Assembly (NCBI GenBank): GCA_021779955.1
Contig: JAJXZS010000034.1
Span: forward strand, 248,001-312,000
DNA: 64,000 nucleotides
Direction of reading: 5' to 3'
From: Chloroflexota bacterium
Lineage (GTDB): Bacteria > Chloroflexota > Anaerolineae > Anaerolineales > Anaerolineaceae
In this document: positions 22,830 through 30,133 of the stretch, piece after piece
Position numbering within the stretch: the first letter of the stretch is position 1
Layout: each line of letters begins with the position of its first letter
Program-made: the position numbers and the translations under genes
Notes under the pieces: model-generated
Database searches by the model: none
Told to the model about the DNA's origin: nothing
The model's input: the letters and a program-made list of their open reading frames with translations, nothing else

Positions 22830-23743
22830 AACATTATCTGGACGAGATGCCGCTTTATGTCGCCGGTGAGCTCGATGAAAAGACGAGTAAGGCGCTTGAA
22901 GATCACATCGCACAATGCGAGAGCTGCCGTGAAGAGTTGAACCTCTGGCAAGCCATGGCGCAGACCGTTCGGGAAGAGGATTCTCGTGTTATCGCTCCTG
23001 CAAATGCAGCGCAAATCGCCTTGGTGAAGATTCGCAAGCTGGAAGATAAGCGGTTACCGTCTTGGAGAATGCCGCTGTTTTCCGGCCTTCGAAAACCACT
23101 CATGGGCGCGATTAACCTGCTCAGAGTCCAGGCATTGATGGTCAGGCACGATATGTGGCCGGCTGTGGCAGGGGTGATGATATTGAGCGTGATCGTCGCG
23201 CTGATCTCGAAGCAGTACCGGGTGATCGCTTTCGTAGGTCCGTTGGTGGCTGCAGCAAGCCTGGCTGGGATGTCTGGGCCGGGGCAGGACGCGGCGTATG
23301 AGCTTACTGCGTCTACCCCGACCTCAGCCTGGAAAATCCTGCTGGCCCGCCTGAGCGTGGTCTCCGCCTACAACCTGGGGATCTCATTGCTTGCCAGCGC
23401 AGCGATGCTGCTGATCATCCCAGCTGATCTGCTCGGTCTGTTCATCCTGGGCTGGTTGGCTCCGATGGCTTTTCTCTCCTGCCTGGCGCTGCTGCTCTCA
23501 GTCTGGATCGGTACGAACAATGCGATCGTTCTTGCTTATGGGTTGTGGCTGCTTCAATACTTCCGAATTTCGATCATGTTCAATGGGACGGCCGGATTGC
23601 CCGCCTGGGATGCATTCATCACGGCTTATCAAAGGTTCTGGGAATCTCCGACCCTTTTACTTGCGGTCGCAGCGGCGATGCTTACGGCGACCCTGTTCTC
23701 CACCCGTTTCACCGATCATAGGCTCGCCCAGTACCAGGCGTGA
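22826..23743 (+). CDS. Anti-sigma factor: zinc-finger domain fused to ABC-2-like membrane domain
   Basis: 305 residues. The N-terminal 40 hold a ZAS zinc motif, H27-x3-C31-x2-C34 (DHIAQCESC), which binds ECF sigma factors. After a linker come about six membrane helices (GVMILSVIVALI, IAFVGPLVAAASLAGM, LGISLLASAAMLLII, LFILGWLAPMAFLSCLALLLSVWI, ...). The segment GPGQDAAYELTASTPTSAWKILLARLSVVSAYNLG resembles the coupling-helix region of ABC-2 permeases, so this looks like a sigma-binding domain on a permease-like body. That is unusual: most anti-sigmas have a single helix. Two permease genes and an ATPase follow. It may sense transport state directly. The start is set by the ATGA overlap with the sigma gene. 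Confidence 0.85.
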   Translation: MKHYLDEMPLYVAGELDEKTSKALEDHIAQCESCREELNLWQAMAQTVREEDSRVIAPANAAQIALVKIRKLEDKRLPSWRMPLFSGLRKPLMGAINLLRVQALMVRHDMWPAVAGVMILSVIVALISKQYRVIAFVGPLVAAASLAGMSGPGQDAAYELTASTPTSAWKILLARLSVVSAYNLGISLLASAAMLLIIPADLLGLFILGWLAPMAFLSCLALLLSVWIGTNNAIVLAYGLWLLQYFRISIMFNGTAGLPAWDAFITAYQRFWESPTLLLAVAAAMLTATLFSTRFTDHRLAQYQA

Positions 23744-23807
23744 GATTCGTCTTCAAAATGGCTTCCAACACTCTCGAACAGTTTTGCTTCACATTATGGA
23801 GAAGAGA

Positions 23808-24587
23808 ATGCAGCAATTTCTTGGTATGGCTGGTTATGAATTCAAAATGTGCATCAAGCGGGCCGGCTTCTGGATTGTTTACGGTTTGCTTGCAGCATTT
23901 TATTTGGTCACGATCATGGCTCCAGGCAAAAGCTCTGCCGTAGACGTCATCGATGCCTCGCTGATCTGGCAGCAGGCAGGGCAACTGGTATTCACGTTCA
24001 ACGTGTTCCTGCCACTGCTTGCGGGCATCCTGGCAGCGGACCGGATGCAGCGGGATTTTCGCGGCGGGGTCCGTGAATTGCAGCGCAGCGCGCCTCTTTC
24101 AAACGCCCGATATATCCTGGCGAAATACGTTGGTGTGCTTGGCTCGGTATTGCTGCCTGTGTTTATCATCATCGCCATGGATGGAATCATGATCGTGGCA
24201 GGTGGACATGCGCCTGTCGGGTTCCTGTGGCCCTTGTTCCTCGCCTTTCTAAGCATCACGGTTCCCGCGCATGCATTCGTTGTCGCTTTCTCCCTGGCCT
24301 GTCCGCTTGTGCTCCCGCTCAGGGTGTACCAGGTGTTATTCACCGGTTACTGGTTTTGGGGCAACCTGCTCAGCCCGCAGGCCTTTCCCACGATTAGCGA
24401 CACGGTATTGAATGCGGTCGGCCAATTTCCGCTTTATGCTTATTTTGGCGGATTGAGAGCCCCAGATACAACCGCGCCCTATACGCCTGCCCAGGCGATC
24501 CTCAACCTTGCGGTGCTTTCAGGCATGATTGCGCTGGCGTTGATTGGAATCAACATTTACATGCGCGCTCAGGCAAAAAAGGCATAG
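23808..24587 (+). CDS. ABC-2 type transporter permease (subunit 1)
   Basis: 259 residues with six hydrophobic helices: GFWIVYGLLAAFYLVTIM, AGQLVFTFNVFLPLLAGILAADRM, a VLGSVLLPVFIIIAMDGIMIV stretch and so on to IALALIGINIYMRAQ. The DRMQRDFRGGVRELQRSAPLSNARYILAKY stretch after the second helix is the ABC-2 coupling region. The start is ATG 23808 with GGAGAAGAG directly upstream; longer open starts lie inside the anti-sigma gene. It sits 64 nt after the anti-sigma gene and 8 nt before subunit 2, as part of the five-gene operon. Confidence 0.88.
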   Translation: MQQFLGMAGYEFKMCIKRAGFWIVYGLLAAFYLVTIMAPGKSSAVDVIDASLIWQQAGQLVFTFNVFLPLLAGILAADRMQRDFRGGVRELQRSAPLSNARYILAKYVGVLGSVLLPVFIIIAMDGIMIVAGGHAPVGFLWPLFLAFLSITVPAHAFVVAFSLACPLVLPLRVYQVLFTGYWFWGNLLSPQAFPTISDTVLNAVGQFPLYAYFGGLRAPDTTAPYTPAQAILNLAVLSGMIALALIGINIYMRAQAKKA

Positions 24588-24595
24588 GTCTGACG

Positions 24596-25261
24596 ATGAA
24601 ACGCTTTTCATTACGCTACAACTTGCTCACGTCAAAGCTCGACCAGCTCTGGTTTCCGTTTGCCTTCTTTGGCGTGTTCGTGATCATTGGCATCTTGCGC
24701 GGAGAAAACTACATCGTGGATACCACGCGGGCTTACCTGGGAGCTGTGATTCCGCTGCTGGGCGGCATAATGGCTTCCTATAGCGTGCTCGAAGACCCCA
24801 GCCTGGAGCTGCGCTTTGCCACACCGGTAAGCACGCTTCAGACGATGCTCGAGCGGCTGCTGCCGTCCTTCCTGATCGAGGCTTTCTTTGCGCTGGCGTA
24901 TCAGCTCTTTGCTGCTGCATTCGGCGCCGATCTTGCCTCCATGTATGGTTTGTGGGGCAACCTGCAAATCGCCTGGATGGTGCCCACAATCTCATTGATG
25001 GCGCTCGGCTTTTTCACCGCAATCGTCGCTGCAAAATCGACCATTGGTGCACTCTTTGCCGGAATGGTATGGCTGGTGGAACTGGTTGCCAGGGAATGGT
25101 TCCTAGCAAGCGACATTGGCAAGTATTTCCTGGTCTATATGAGCATTTTCTATCCTGACAATCCGGCGCTGCGGAATAACCAATTTGCATTGGTATGGCT
25201 CGGTCTCATCCTGTTTATGGCAGCCTGGGTGCTGCTCAAGAAACAAGAACGCTATATCTAA
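24596..25261 (+). CDS. ABC-2 type transporter permease (subunit 2)
   Basis: 221 residues with about six helices (WFPFAFFGVFVIIGIL, AYLGAVIPLLGGIMASYSV, LIEAFFALAYQLFAAAFG, MVPTISLMALGFFTAIVAA, IGALFAGMVWLVEL, LVWLGLILFMAAWVLL). The 'EDPSLELRFATPVSTLQTMLERLLPSFL' stretch is the cytoplasmic coupling segment. It is shorter than subunit 1 and lacks obvious similarity to it, so the exporter is a heterodimer. It starts 8 nt after subunit 1 ends, and the ATPase starts 10 nt after its stop, confirming an operon. Confidence 0.85.
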   Translation: MKRFSLRYNLLTSKLDQLWFPFAFFGVFVIIGILRGENYIVDTTRAYLGAVIPLLGGIMASYSVLEDPSLELRFATPVSTLQTMLERLLPSFLIEAFFALAYQLFAAAFGADLASMYGLWGNLQIAWMVPTISLMALGFFTAIVAAKSTIGALFAGMVWLVELVAREWFLASDIGKYFLVYMSIFYPDNPALRNNQFALVWLGLILFMAAWVLLKKQERYI

Positions 25262-25271
25262 AGGAAAAATC

Positions 25272-26174
25272 ATGATTACCATCAAATCGCTTGTTAAAAC
25301 TTACCATACCAACGGCCGCAAGGTTCAGGCGCTGAACGGTGTGGATCTGGATATCAGCACAGGCATGTTCGGTCTGCTTGGCCCCAACGGCGCCGGGAAG
25401 ACAACCTTGATGCGCATCCTGGCGGGGATCGCCAATCTCTCCGGCGGCTCAGCCACTGTAGATGGGCACGACCTTTCGACCGAGCAGGGGAAGCATGCTG
25501 TCAAATCGATGCTTGGATATCTCCCCCAGGAATTGGGCATGTATCCTGAACTGACAGCTTATCAATTCGTGGACTACATGGCGATCTTAAAGGGGCTGGA
25601 CGAACCAGGCGAGCGGCGCGAGTGGGTGGAAAAAGCCATCGAATTGGTGGGATTGACGGATGTGGCCGGACGCAAGATCAAGAGCTACTCCGGAGGCATG
25701 AAGCGGCGGGTGGGGATTGCGCAAGCGCTGGTGAATGACCCCAAACTGCTCATCGTCGACGAACCCACAGCGGGGCTCGATCCCGAAGAGCGCATCCGCT
25801 TTCGTAACCTGCTGGTCAAACTTGCGGTAGAGCGAACAGTCATCCTCTCGACGCATATCGTCGAGGATATCGCCCAAACCTGCCGCGACCTGGCAGTGCT
25901 GGTCCACGGCAGCGTCATTTTCCGAGGCAGCCCGATCGAGCTGATGCAGGCAGCTTCAGGCCACGTTTGGACCCTGACGACATCGGCAATGGAAAAGCCC
26001 AATCACGACCTGAGCGTGGTATCGATGCTGCACCTGGCCGAAGGAACGCAGTACCGGTTGGTGGGAGCTTCGGCTGCCGAATATCCCGAGGCGAAGGAAG
26101 TGCAGCCGGGTTTGGAAGATGGATATGTCTGGTTGATGAAGCGGACGGGGCAGACGGAAGAAGTGCTCGCTTAG
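25272..26174 (+). CDS. ABC transporter ATP-binding protein
   Basis: 300 residues. Walker A GPNGAGKTT at 37-45, signature YSGGM at 139-143, Walker B LLIVDE at 159-164, D-loop AGLD and switch His195 (STHIVED) are all intact, so it should be a working ATPase. It is the DrrA/CcmA type that drives ABC-2 exporters for lipids, antibiotics or polysaccharides. A C-terminal 80-residue tail (VWTLTTSAMEKPNHDLSVV...) is of the kind often seen in this subgroup. AAAGGA lies 5 nt before ATG 25272. It is the last gene of the sigma/anti-sigma/ABC operon. Confidence 0.95.
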   Translation: MITIKSLVKTYHTNGRKVQALNGVDLDISTGMFGLLGPNGAGKTTLMRILAGIANLSGGSATVDGHDLSTEQGKHAVKSMLGYLPQELGMYPELTAYQFVDYMAILKGLDEPGERREWVEKAIELVGLTDVAGRKIKSYSGGMKRRVGIAQALVNDPKLLIVDEPTAGLDPEERIRFRNLLVKLAVERTVILSTHIVEDIAQTCRDLAVLVHGSVIFRGSPIELMQAASGHVWTLTTSAMEKPNHDLSVVSMLHLAEGTQYRLVGASAAEYPEAKEVQPGLEDGYVWLMKRTGQTEEVLA

Positions 26175-26204
26175 GAAGCTTCTCAGCCCAGGTTAAGTGA
26201 AATC

Positions 26205-26251
26205 AATGGCAAGGGCGTGCCTGTAGCGTTCAGGTCAATGCCCTTGCCATT
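26205..26251. repeat. Perfect 12-bp inverted repeat between convergent genes
   Basis: AATGGCAAGGGC (26205-26216) and GCCCTTGCCATT (26240-26251) flank a 23-nt loop. The right arm is inside the 3' end of the DUF1697 gene. No T run, so it is a 3'-end hairpin of uncertain role, possibly shared by both convergent transcripts. Confidence 0.6.
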
Positions 26252-26768
26252 TCTGCCATCTTGACCACTGTATTCCAATTGCGGTAGGTCATGGGGGCGC
26301 CGAGCAGTCTTTCTGCGCTGGCAGCCAATTTCGAACCGCCGAAACCTTCCGGTGTATAGAGATAAAAGACCCTGCCGATCAGTTGAAAGATTTCGGAAGG
26401 GATCTCGAGCTTTTCGATTGCCTGTAAATCCGGGTTTTGGGGGAAGGCAACCAGAAATCCCAGGTGGAGCCTGGAAGGATTGCTTACGGCATGCGGGAAG
26501 GGATTTGCAACCATGGCGGCTTCGATTTCGGCGAGGGTCAGCAAAAGCGCCGGGGAGGTAAAGCCACGACGCGATGGATCTCGGCGGAAATTCGAGCCGA
26601 GAGGGTGGAAAGGTCGGTATCAGGGTGGGTGAAGACAGCGTTGCCGCTCTGGATATAGGTTCTGACGTTCCGGCAGTTGAGGCTTTCGAGAATGGAAACT
26701 AACTCGGTCTTGGGCAGCATATTGCCGCCAACGTTGATGTCACGGAAGAGAGCGATATAGCTGGGCAT
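26230..26768 (-). pseudogene. DUF1697 family gene broken by a frameshift
   Basis: Two minus-strand frames together make one DUF1697 protein of about 180 residues. The first (26768-26538) gives SYIALFRDINVGGNMLPKTE, VSILESLNCRNVRTYIQSGNAVF and ISAEIHRVV, then runs to a stop. The second, one base back, gives GFTSPALLLTLAEIEAAMVANP, then FLVAFPQNPDL and a normal end. The switch lies near 26560-26575 and equals loss of one base (or a -1 shift). The second frame has no usable start of its own. Either a recent frameshift mutation or a sequence error; no slippery heptamer is evident. AGGGG precedes the ATG at 26768. Confidence 0.8.
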
Positions 26769-26799
26769 TGCGAACCCCTTTATAAGGGCAGTGAAGGGG

Positions 26800-27558
26800 C
26801 TAGATTTGGAGCAACCATATCATTTGCGGGCTGTCACCCGTGAAACTTCCGTAGGTGTAGTCGCCGTAGAAAGCCTTCAGCTTGTACCCGGCAGCAGTCG
26901 CCAGGCGCTCGAACTCATCCAGGTAGGTCAGGCGGAAATTGAGCTCGATGACGCGTTTGGATTGCAGCACACCTTCTGCATCGTATTCTTCATAGAATTG
27001 CAGAGCTTTGACAATCTGGGGGTCGTCAACAAGGCTTTGTTCGAGAGTCCACAGGAGAAGGGTACCACCCGTTTGAGGGAGGGGATATTCGCGAAGCAAG
27101 CGTAGATGCCCATTCACATCCTGCTGGTGGACGTAAGGATTGCCCAATGTGCAGATGAATGTGCCACCGGGAGCCAGATGGCGGCGGATGCGGTGGAGCG
27201 CTTCATATTGGTCCATCGGCGAGGTGATATGGGCGAAGGAGTTGAATGGGATGATGATCAATTCGAATTGCCGAGGCAAATCGAGTTTGCACACATCCAT
27301 TTGTATGACCTGAGCTGAGAGCCCCAGTTGGTTGAGTTTATCTTCGAGGATCAAGTTCAGGCTGGCGGAACGGTCGACACAGGTGAGTTTTACGCCTGCC
27401 TGCGCCAGCGGGATGGAGACGCGCCCGCTGCCAGACATCAGCTCGAGTACTTCGCCCTTCGATTTACGAGCTTCTTTCACAAAGAAATCGATGTCCTCGG
27501 TTACAGGCACGTAGATGTCGTAAAGATCGGCGATCGGGTCGTAGTCATTAATTTGCAT
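26800..27558 (-). CDS. Class I SAM-dependent methyltransferase
   Basis: 252 residues. Motif I is VLELMSGSGRVSIPLA (ELxxGxGR), the acidic end of strand 2 is TCVDRS, and motif post-I QMDVCKLDL and motif II LIIIPFNSFAHI follow; the core Rossmann strands are all in place. The N-terminal DYDPIADLYDIYVPVTEDIDFF is typical of methyltransferase_25-like enzymes. The substrate is unknown. The C-terminal YGDYTYGSFTGDSPQMIWLLQI is a common family ending. A TGTATAATGA promoter lies 22 nt before the ATG, inside the 3' end of the upstream gene, so it can be expressed separately from that gene. Confidence 0.92.
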   Translation of the reverse strand: MQINDYDPIADLYDIYVPVTEDIDFFVKEARKSKGEVLELMSGSGRVSIPLAQAGVKLTCVDRSASLNLILEDKLNQLGLSAQVIQMDVCKLDLPRQFELIIIPFNSFAHITSPMDQYEALHRIRRHLAPGGTFICTLGNPYVHQQDVNGHLRLLREYPLPQTGGTLLLWTLEQSLVDDPQIVKALQFYEEYDAEGVLQSKRVIELNFRLTYLDEFERLATAAGYKLKAFYGDYTYGSFTGDSPQMIWLLQI

Positions 27559-28019
27559 GAAGAAGAACCTCGCTTCAGATCATTATACAACGAGGTGAAA
27601 TCAAGTCCTGGTTGAAAGCCAATGGACTTAATGCTGATCCGGTTGGTTTTGAGGTGCCATGCTCCCAGATACCAGCGGCGGTCTTTGATCAACAGACCCA
27701 ATGCGGAAAGGCTGACGAGGAGAGCGACCAGGTCGAGCCAACCCATCTGGTCTGCGAAGGCTGTTACCTCCAGAAGAGTGAGCGCAGCGAAGGTGAGATA
27801 GTAAGCCAGCCGATGACGCCGCCCCATGAGAACGGCAAGGGCTGCCAGTACGGCGGTTGCTCCAAAAGCGAGCCCGACCATCGTCCATTTGAAATTGCCA
27901 GTCTGTTCAAATGACCAATTTAATCCAAGGGCAGTGATGAGGGCGAAAACGAACCAAAATGCAGCGATGACGAGGATGAGGACAAAGGCAGCGATTACCG
28001 AAATAGGAACGCGATTCAT
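27501..28019 (-). CDS. Small membrane protein (four TM helices)
   Basis: 172 residues. Hydrophobic helices: VIAAFVLILVIAAFWFVFALITALGL, MVGLAFGATAVLAALAVLMG, LAYYLTFAALTLLEVTAFA and LDLVALLVSLSALGLLI. No family recognised. The last 40 residues (FTSLYNDLKRGSSSCKLMTTTRSPIFTTSTCL) read through the promoter and start of the next gene, overlapping it by 58 bp, and do not look like a natural protein end, so an original stop may have been lost. ATG 28019 has GAGAGGA upstream. It lies 25 bp downstream of the linear amide hydrolase remnant. Confidence 0.65.
   Translation of the reverse strand: MNRVPISVIAAFVLILVIAAFWFVFALITALGLNWSFEQTGNFKWTMVGLAFGATAVLAALAVLMGRRHRLAYYLTFAALTLLEVTAFADQMGWLDLVALLVSLSALGLLIKDRRWYLGAWHLKTNRISIKSIGFQPGLDFTSLYNDLKRGSSSCKLMTTTRSPIFTTSTCL
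27580..27589 (-). promoter_or_regulatory. Extended -10 promoter of the methyltransferase gene
   Basis: TGTATAATGA on the minus strand, 22 nt before ATG 27558. It lies inside the coding sequence of the upstream membrane protein gene. Confidence 0.6.
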
Positions 28020-28044
28020 GGTTTGTTCCTCTCGTCTTATCTGA

Positions 28045-28784
28045 TCAATGATTCTTGACCGCCGTTTTAGGAGAATTGAAATCGTATTTGACGATCGAAT
28101 CGAAATGTCGGTCCATACAATAGAACAAGTCATGGTTTTGGGCATCAGAGGCGAGCGAAAGCTTGGTGGTCCAATCAGGCCCATCCTGTCTGGCGTCCGC
28201 GAGCATCTCAAAGGCTCGGTTGACGCTAAAGCGGCCGCCTTGCCGCGAGAGTGAATCTATGATCCTGGTATAACGGTCCGCGCCGCTGCCGGTTGGGTCG
28301 CGCGGAATGAGATCGCTGTAGTCTGACAGGGGGAAGTTGGTCATGGCAAGGAAAGGCGAATCGCTGCGCATGGGGAGGAGATTATTCTTCCGGGTTCGAT
28401 CACGAGACAGGTGCCCTGCGGATCGATGATGAAATTGTGGGTGCTGAAAAAAGGACTGTTCACGATCTCGACTCGCTGCAATAAGGCCTGAATATCATCG
28501 ATTCAGGCAGCGGATTCAAAAATGTACCTGACCACGGAGGTCGTCAGCCGGCGCTTCTGGTTCTGCCGTTAATATTTTGCCAAACCATCCGAATCGGCCG
28601 TAACGTCGTTGACAAAAACTCCGTTGGGATTCAGTCCGAAGGAAGGGTCGAAAACGCCACGGACTTTTACAGAGACCAAAAAATCGCGCCCACGACAGGA
28701 TGAGATCCTGAAATCCTTGCCGTCATTGTCGAAGTTCATACCGACGATGACATTTTCCTTGCGATGGGTAAAGCTTGCGCACAT
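28045..28784 (-). pseudogene. Linear amide C-N hydrolase (choloylglycine hydrolase-like) pseudogene
   Basis: From ATG 28784 the frame gives MCASFTHRKENVIVGMNFDN, with the Ntn nucleophile Cys2, then RDFLVSVKVRGVFDPSFGLN and NGVFVNDVTADSDGLAKY, then TAA at 28571-28569. The same frame continues RQNQKRRLTTSVVRYIFESAA, TGA at 28505-28503, then IDDIQALLQRVEIVNSPFFS and THNFIIDPQGTCLVIEPG. After a frameshift near 28370 the rest follows as MTNFPLSDYSDL...GSGADRYTRIIDSL...DGPDWTTKLSLASDAQNHDL. Every family block is present in order, with two nonsense codons and one frameshift, so the gene is dead. The family hydrolyses bile-salt-like or penicillin-like amides. Confidence 0.85.
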
Positions 28785-28795
28785 TGATCTGAGGT

Positions 28796-29563
28796 CTACT
28801 GCCGGCCGTATTGCGCGCGAAAAGCGAGGGCTTGTTCGAGATTGTCTGTGCAAATTCGCGGGATGCCCAAATCTGCACTGAGTTGAAGCGACTCCAGGTC
28901 GTTCACGTCATAAGCGTGAACTTCGATGCCGTGCTTGTGAGCTTCATCGATGATAGAGCGGCTTAATTGTGAAGGATGAAGGTGTACCGCTCTTACCTGT
29001 GCAAGCTGCGAAAGTTGGATTGCTTCGTATTGCACCACATCCGACTTCATCCAACTGGACGAGAGATGGTAAAGGAGATCGGCGGTGAGGCCCGGGCAGA
29101 TCCTTTGCATGGCAAGCAGGAATGCCGGGTAATAGGAAGTGATTTCGATGTCTTTCCACAGTTTCCTGTGCTTTTTCAGGACTGCTCCGATTGCCTGAGC
29201 TGACTCCGGCTCGGGCCCCTTAATCTCTATTTCCATCTGGACCCTGCCGCCAATCGCTCCAAGCACTTCAGACAGGCTTGAGATATGGCCTTCAACTGCA
29301 GTTGAATTGTCGTGTGAAAAAACGCGCAATCCCCTCAATTGCTCATAGGTATAGTTGAAAATGGCTCCGCTGCCAGACGTGTTGTGATCAAGGTAATAAT
29401 AATGGTAAACCATGGGAACCTGATCGGAGGACAGGCGCACATCAAGCTCTACGCAATCAGCGCCAAGCTCAATGGCGCGTTCAAAGGCCGGGAGAGTATT
29501 TTCCGGAGCATAAGTTGCCACACCGCGATGGGCCACAATATCGAAGCAGTGATCTTTGTCCAT
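28796..29563 (-). CDS. Glycerophosphodiester phosphodiesterase family protein
   Basis: 255 residues. GDPD motifs: VAHRGVATYAPENTLPAFERAIELGADCVELDVRLSSDQVPMVYHY, which supplies HR, E-N-T, E-x-D and the catalytic His. A TIM-barrel body ends with HKHGIEVHAYDVNDLESLQLSADLGIPRICTDNLEQAL. In place of the common VxHD the second His site is MVYHYYYLDHNTSGSGA, which is intact. These enzymes release glycerol-3-phosphate from glycerophosphodiesters. The start is either ATG 29563 or the GTG at 29599; the former gives the typical N-terminus. It lies 11 bp upstream of the dead amide hydrolase gene. Confidence 0.88.
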   Translation of the reverse strand: MDKDHCFDIVAHRGVATYAPENTLPAFERAIELGADCVELDVRLSSDQVPMVYHYYYLDHNTSGSGAIFNYTYEQLRGLRVFSHDNSTAVEGHISSLSEVLGAIGGRVQMEIEIKGPEPESAQAIGAVLKKHRKLWKDIEITSYYPAFLLAMQRICPGLTADLLYHLSSSWMKSDVVQYEAIQLSQLAQVRAVHLHPSQLSRSIIDEAHKHGIEVHAYDVNDLESLQLSADLGIPRICTDNLEQALAFRAQYGRQ

Positions 29564-30133
29564 ATGTCGAATTCTCGTTCCTCTCTTCAAAGCCTCCACA
29601 TATCATTATTACATATTTGTTTACGCAAGTAAGTTAAATCCAGTTAAAAGTACTCTAATCCAGCTATAACCTTCACCATTTGGCTTAGTAGATCATGCCG
29701 GCGATAGTTGACTCACCCGGCCTAAGATACTTACGAATATTCGACTGGAAGATTACTATGCATCTTCCTGACAGTCAGGAAGATGCGGCCTATTGACTTT
29801 TTTTCGCATAGAAGTATTACTTAATTAACAATAGTAATCTATTTGTTTATACAACTTTCTAGCTCATATGAACCGCGGCAGGGGTTTTCACCGGCTGTGT
29901 GCATTTTAGTCTCTACACTACTCTCATACAATTCGGACCCCCAACCTTCGCAAAGCCCAATTGCGCGACCATTTCTACAGCAAGCATCGTGGAAGGTTTG
30001 ATTTACCGTCCATGCATTCGTTGCTCATCACTATCTACTGAATGGAGGGAGGTGATTGATAGTCCCATAGAACGAGGAACGGAATTCATTTGCGTCGAAT
30101 GAAAGGCGAGCATTTGTGATTCAGGAGGGTCAT
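29564..30133. other. AT-rich divergent intergenic region
   Basis: 570 bp between divergent genes, clearly more AT-rich than its surroundings (for example 29815-29860). It should hold both promoters but no single one is clear. Contains the perfect inverted repeat at 29760-29786. No tRNA or coding frame was recognised. Confidence 0.4.
29760..29786. repeat. Perfect 12-bp inverted repeat (hairpin)
   Basis: GCATCTTCCTGA (29760-29771), CAG loop, TCAGGAAGATGC (29775-29786). A T run (CTTTTTTTC) comes 10 nt after it on the + strand, too far for a standard terminator. Confidence 0.6.
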
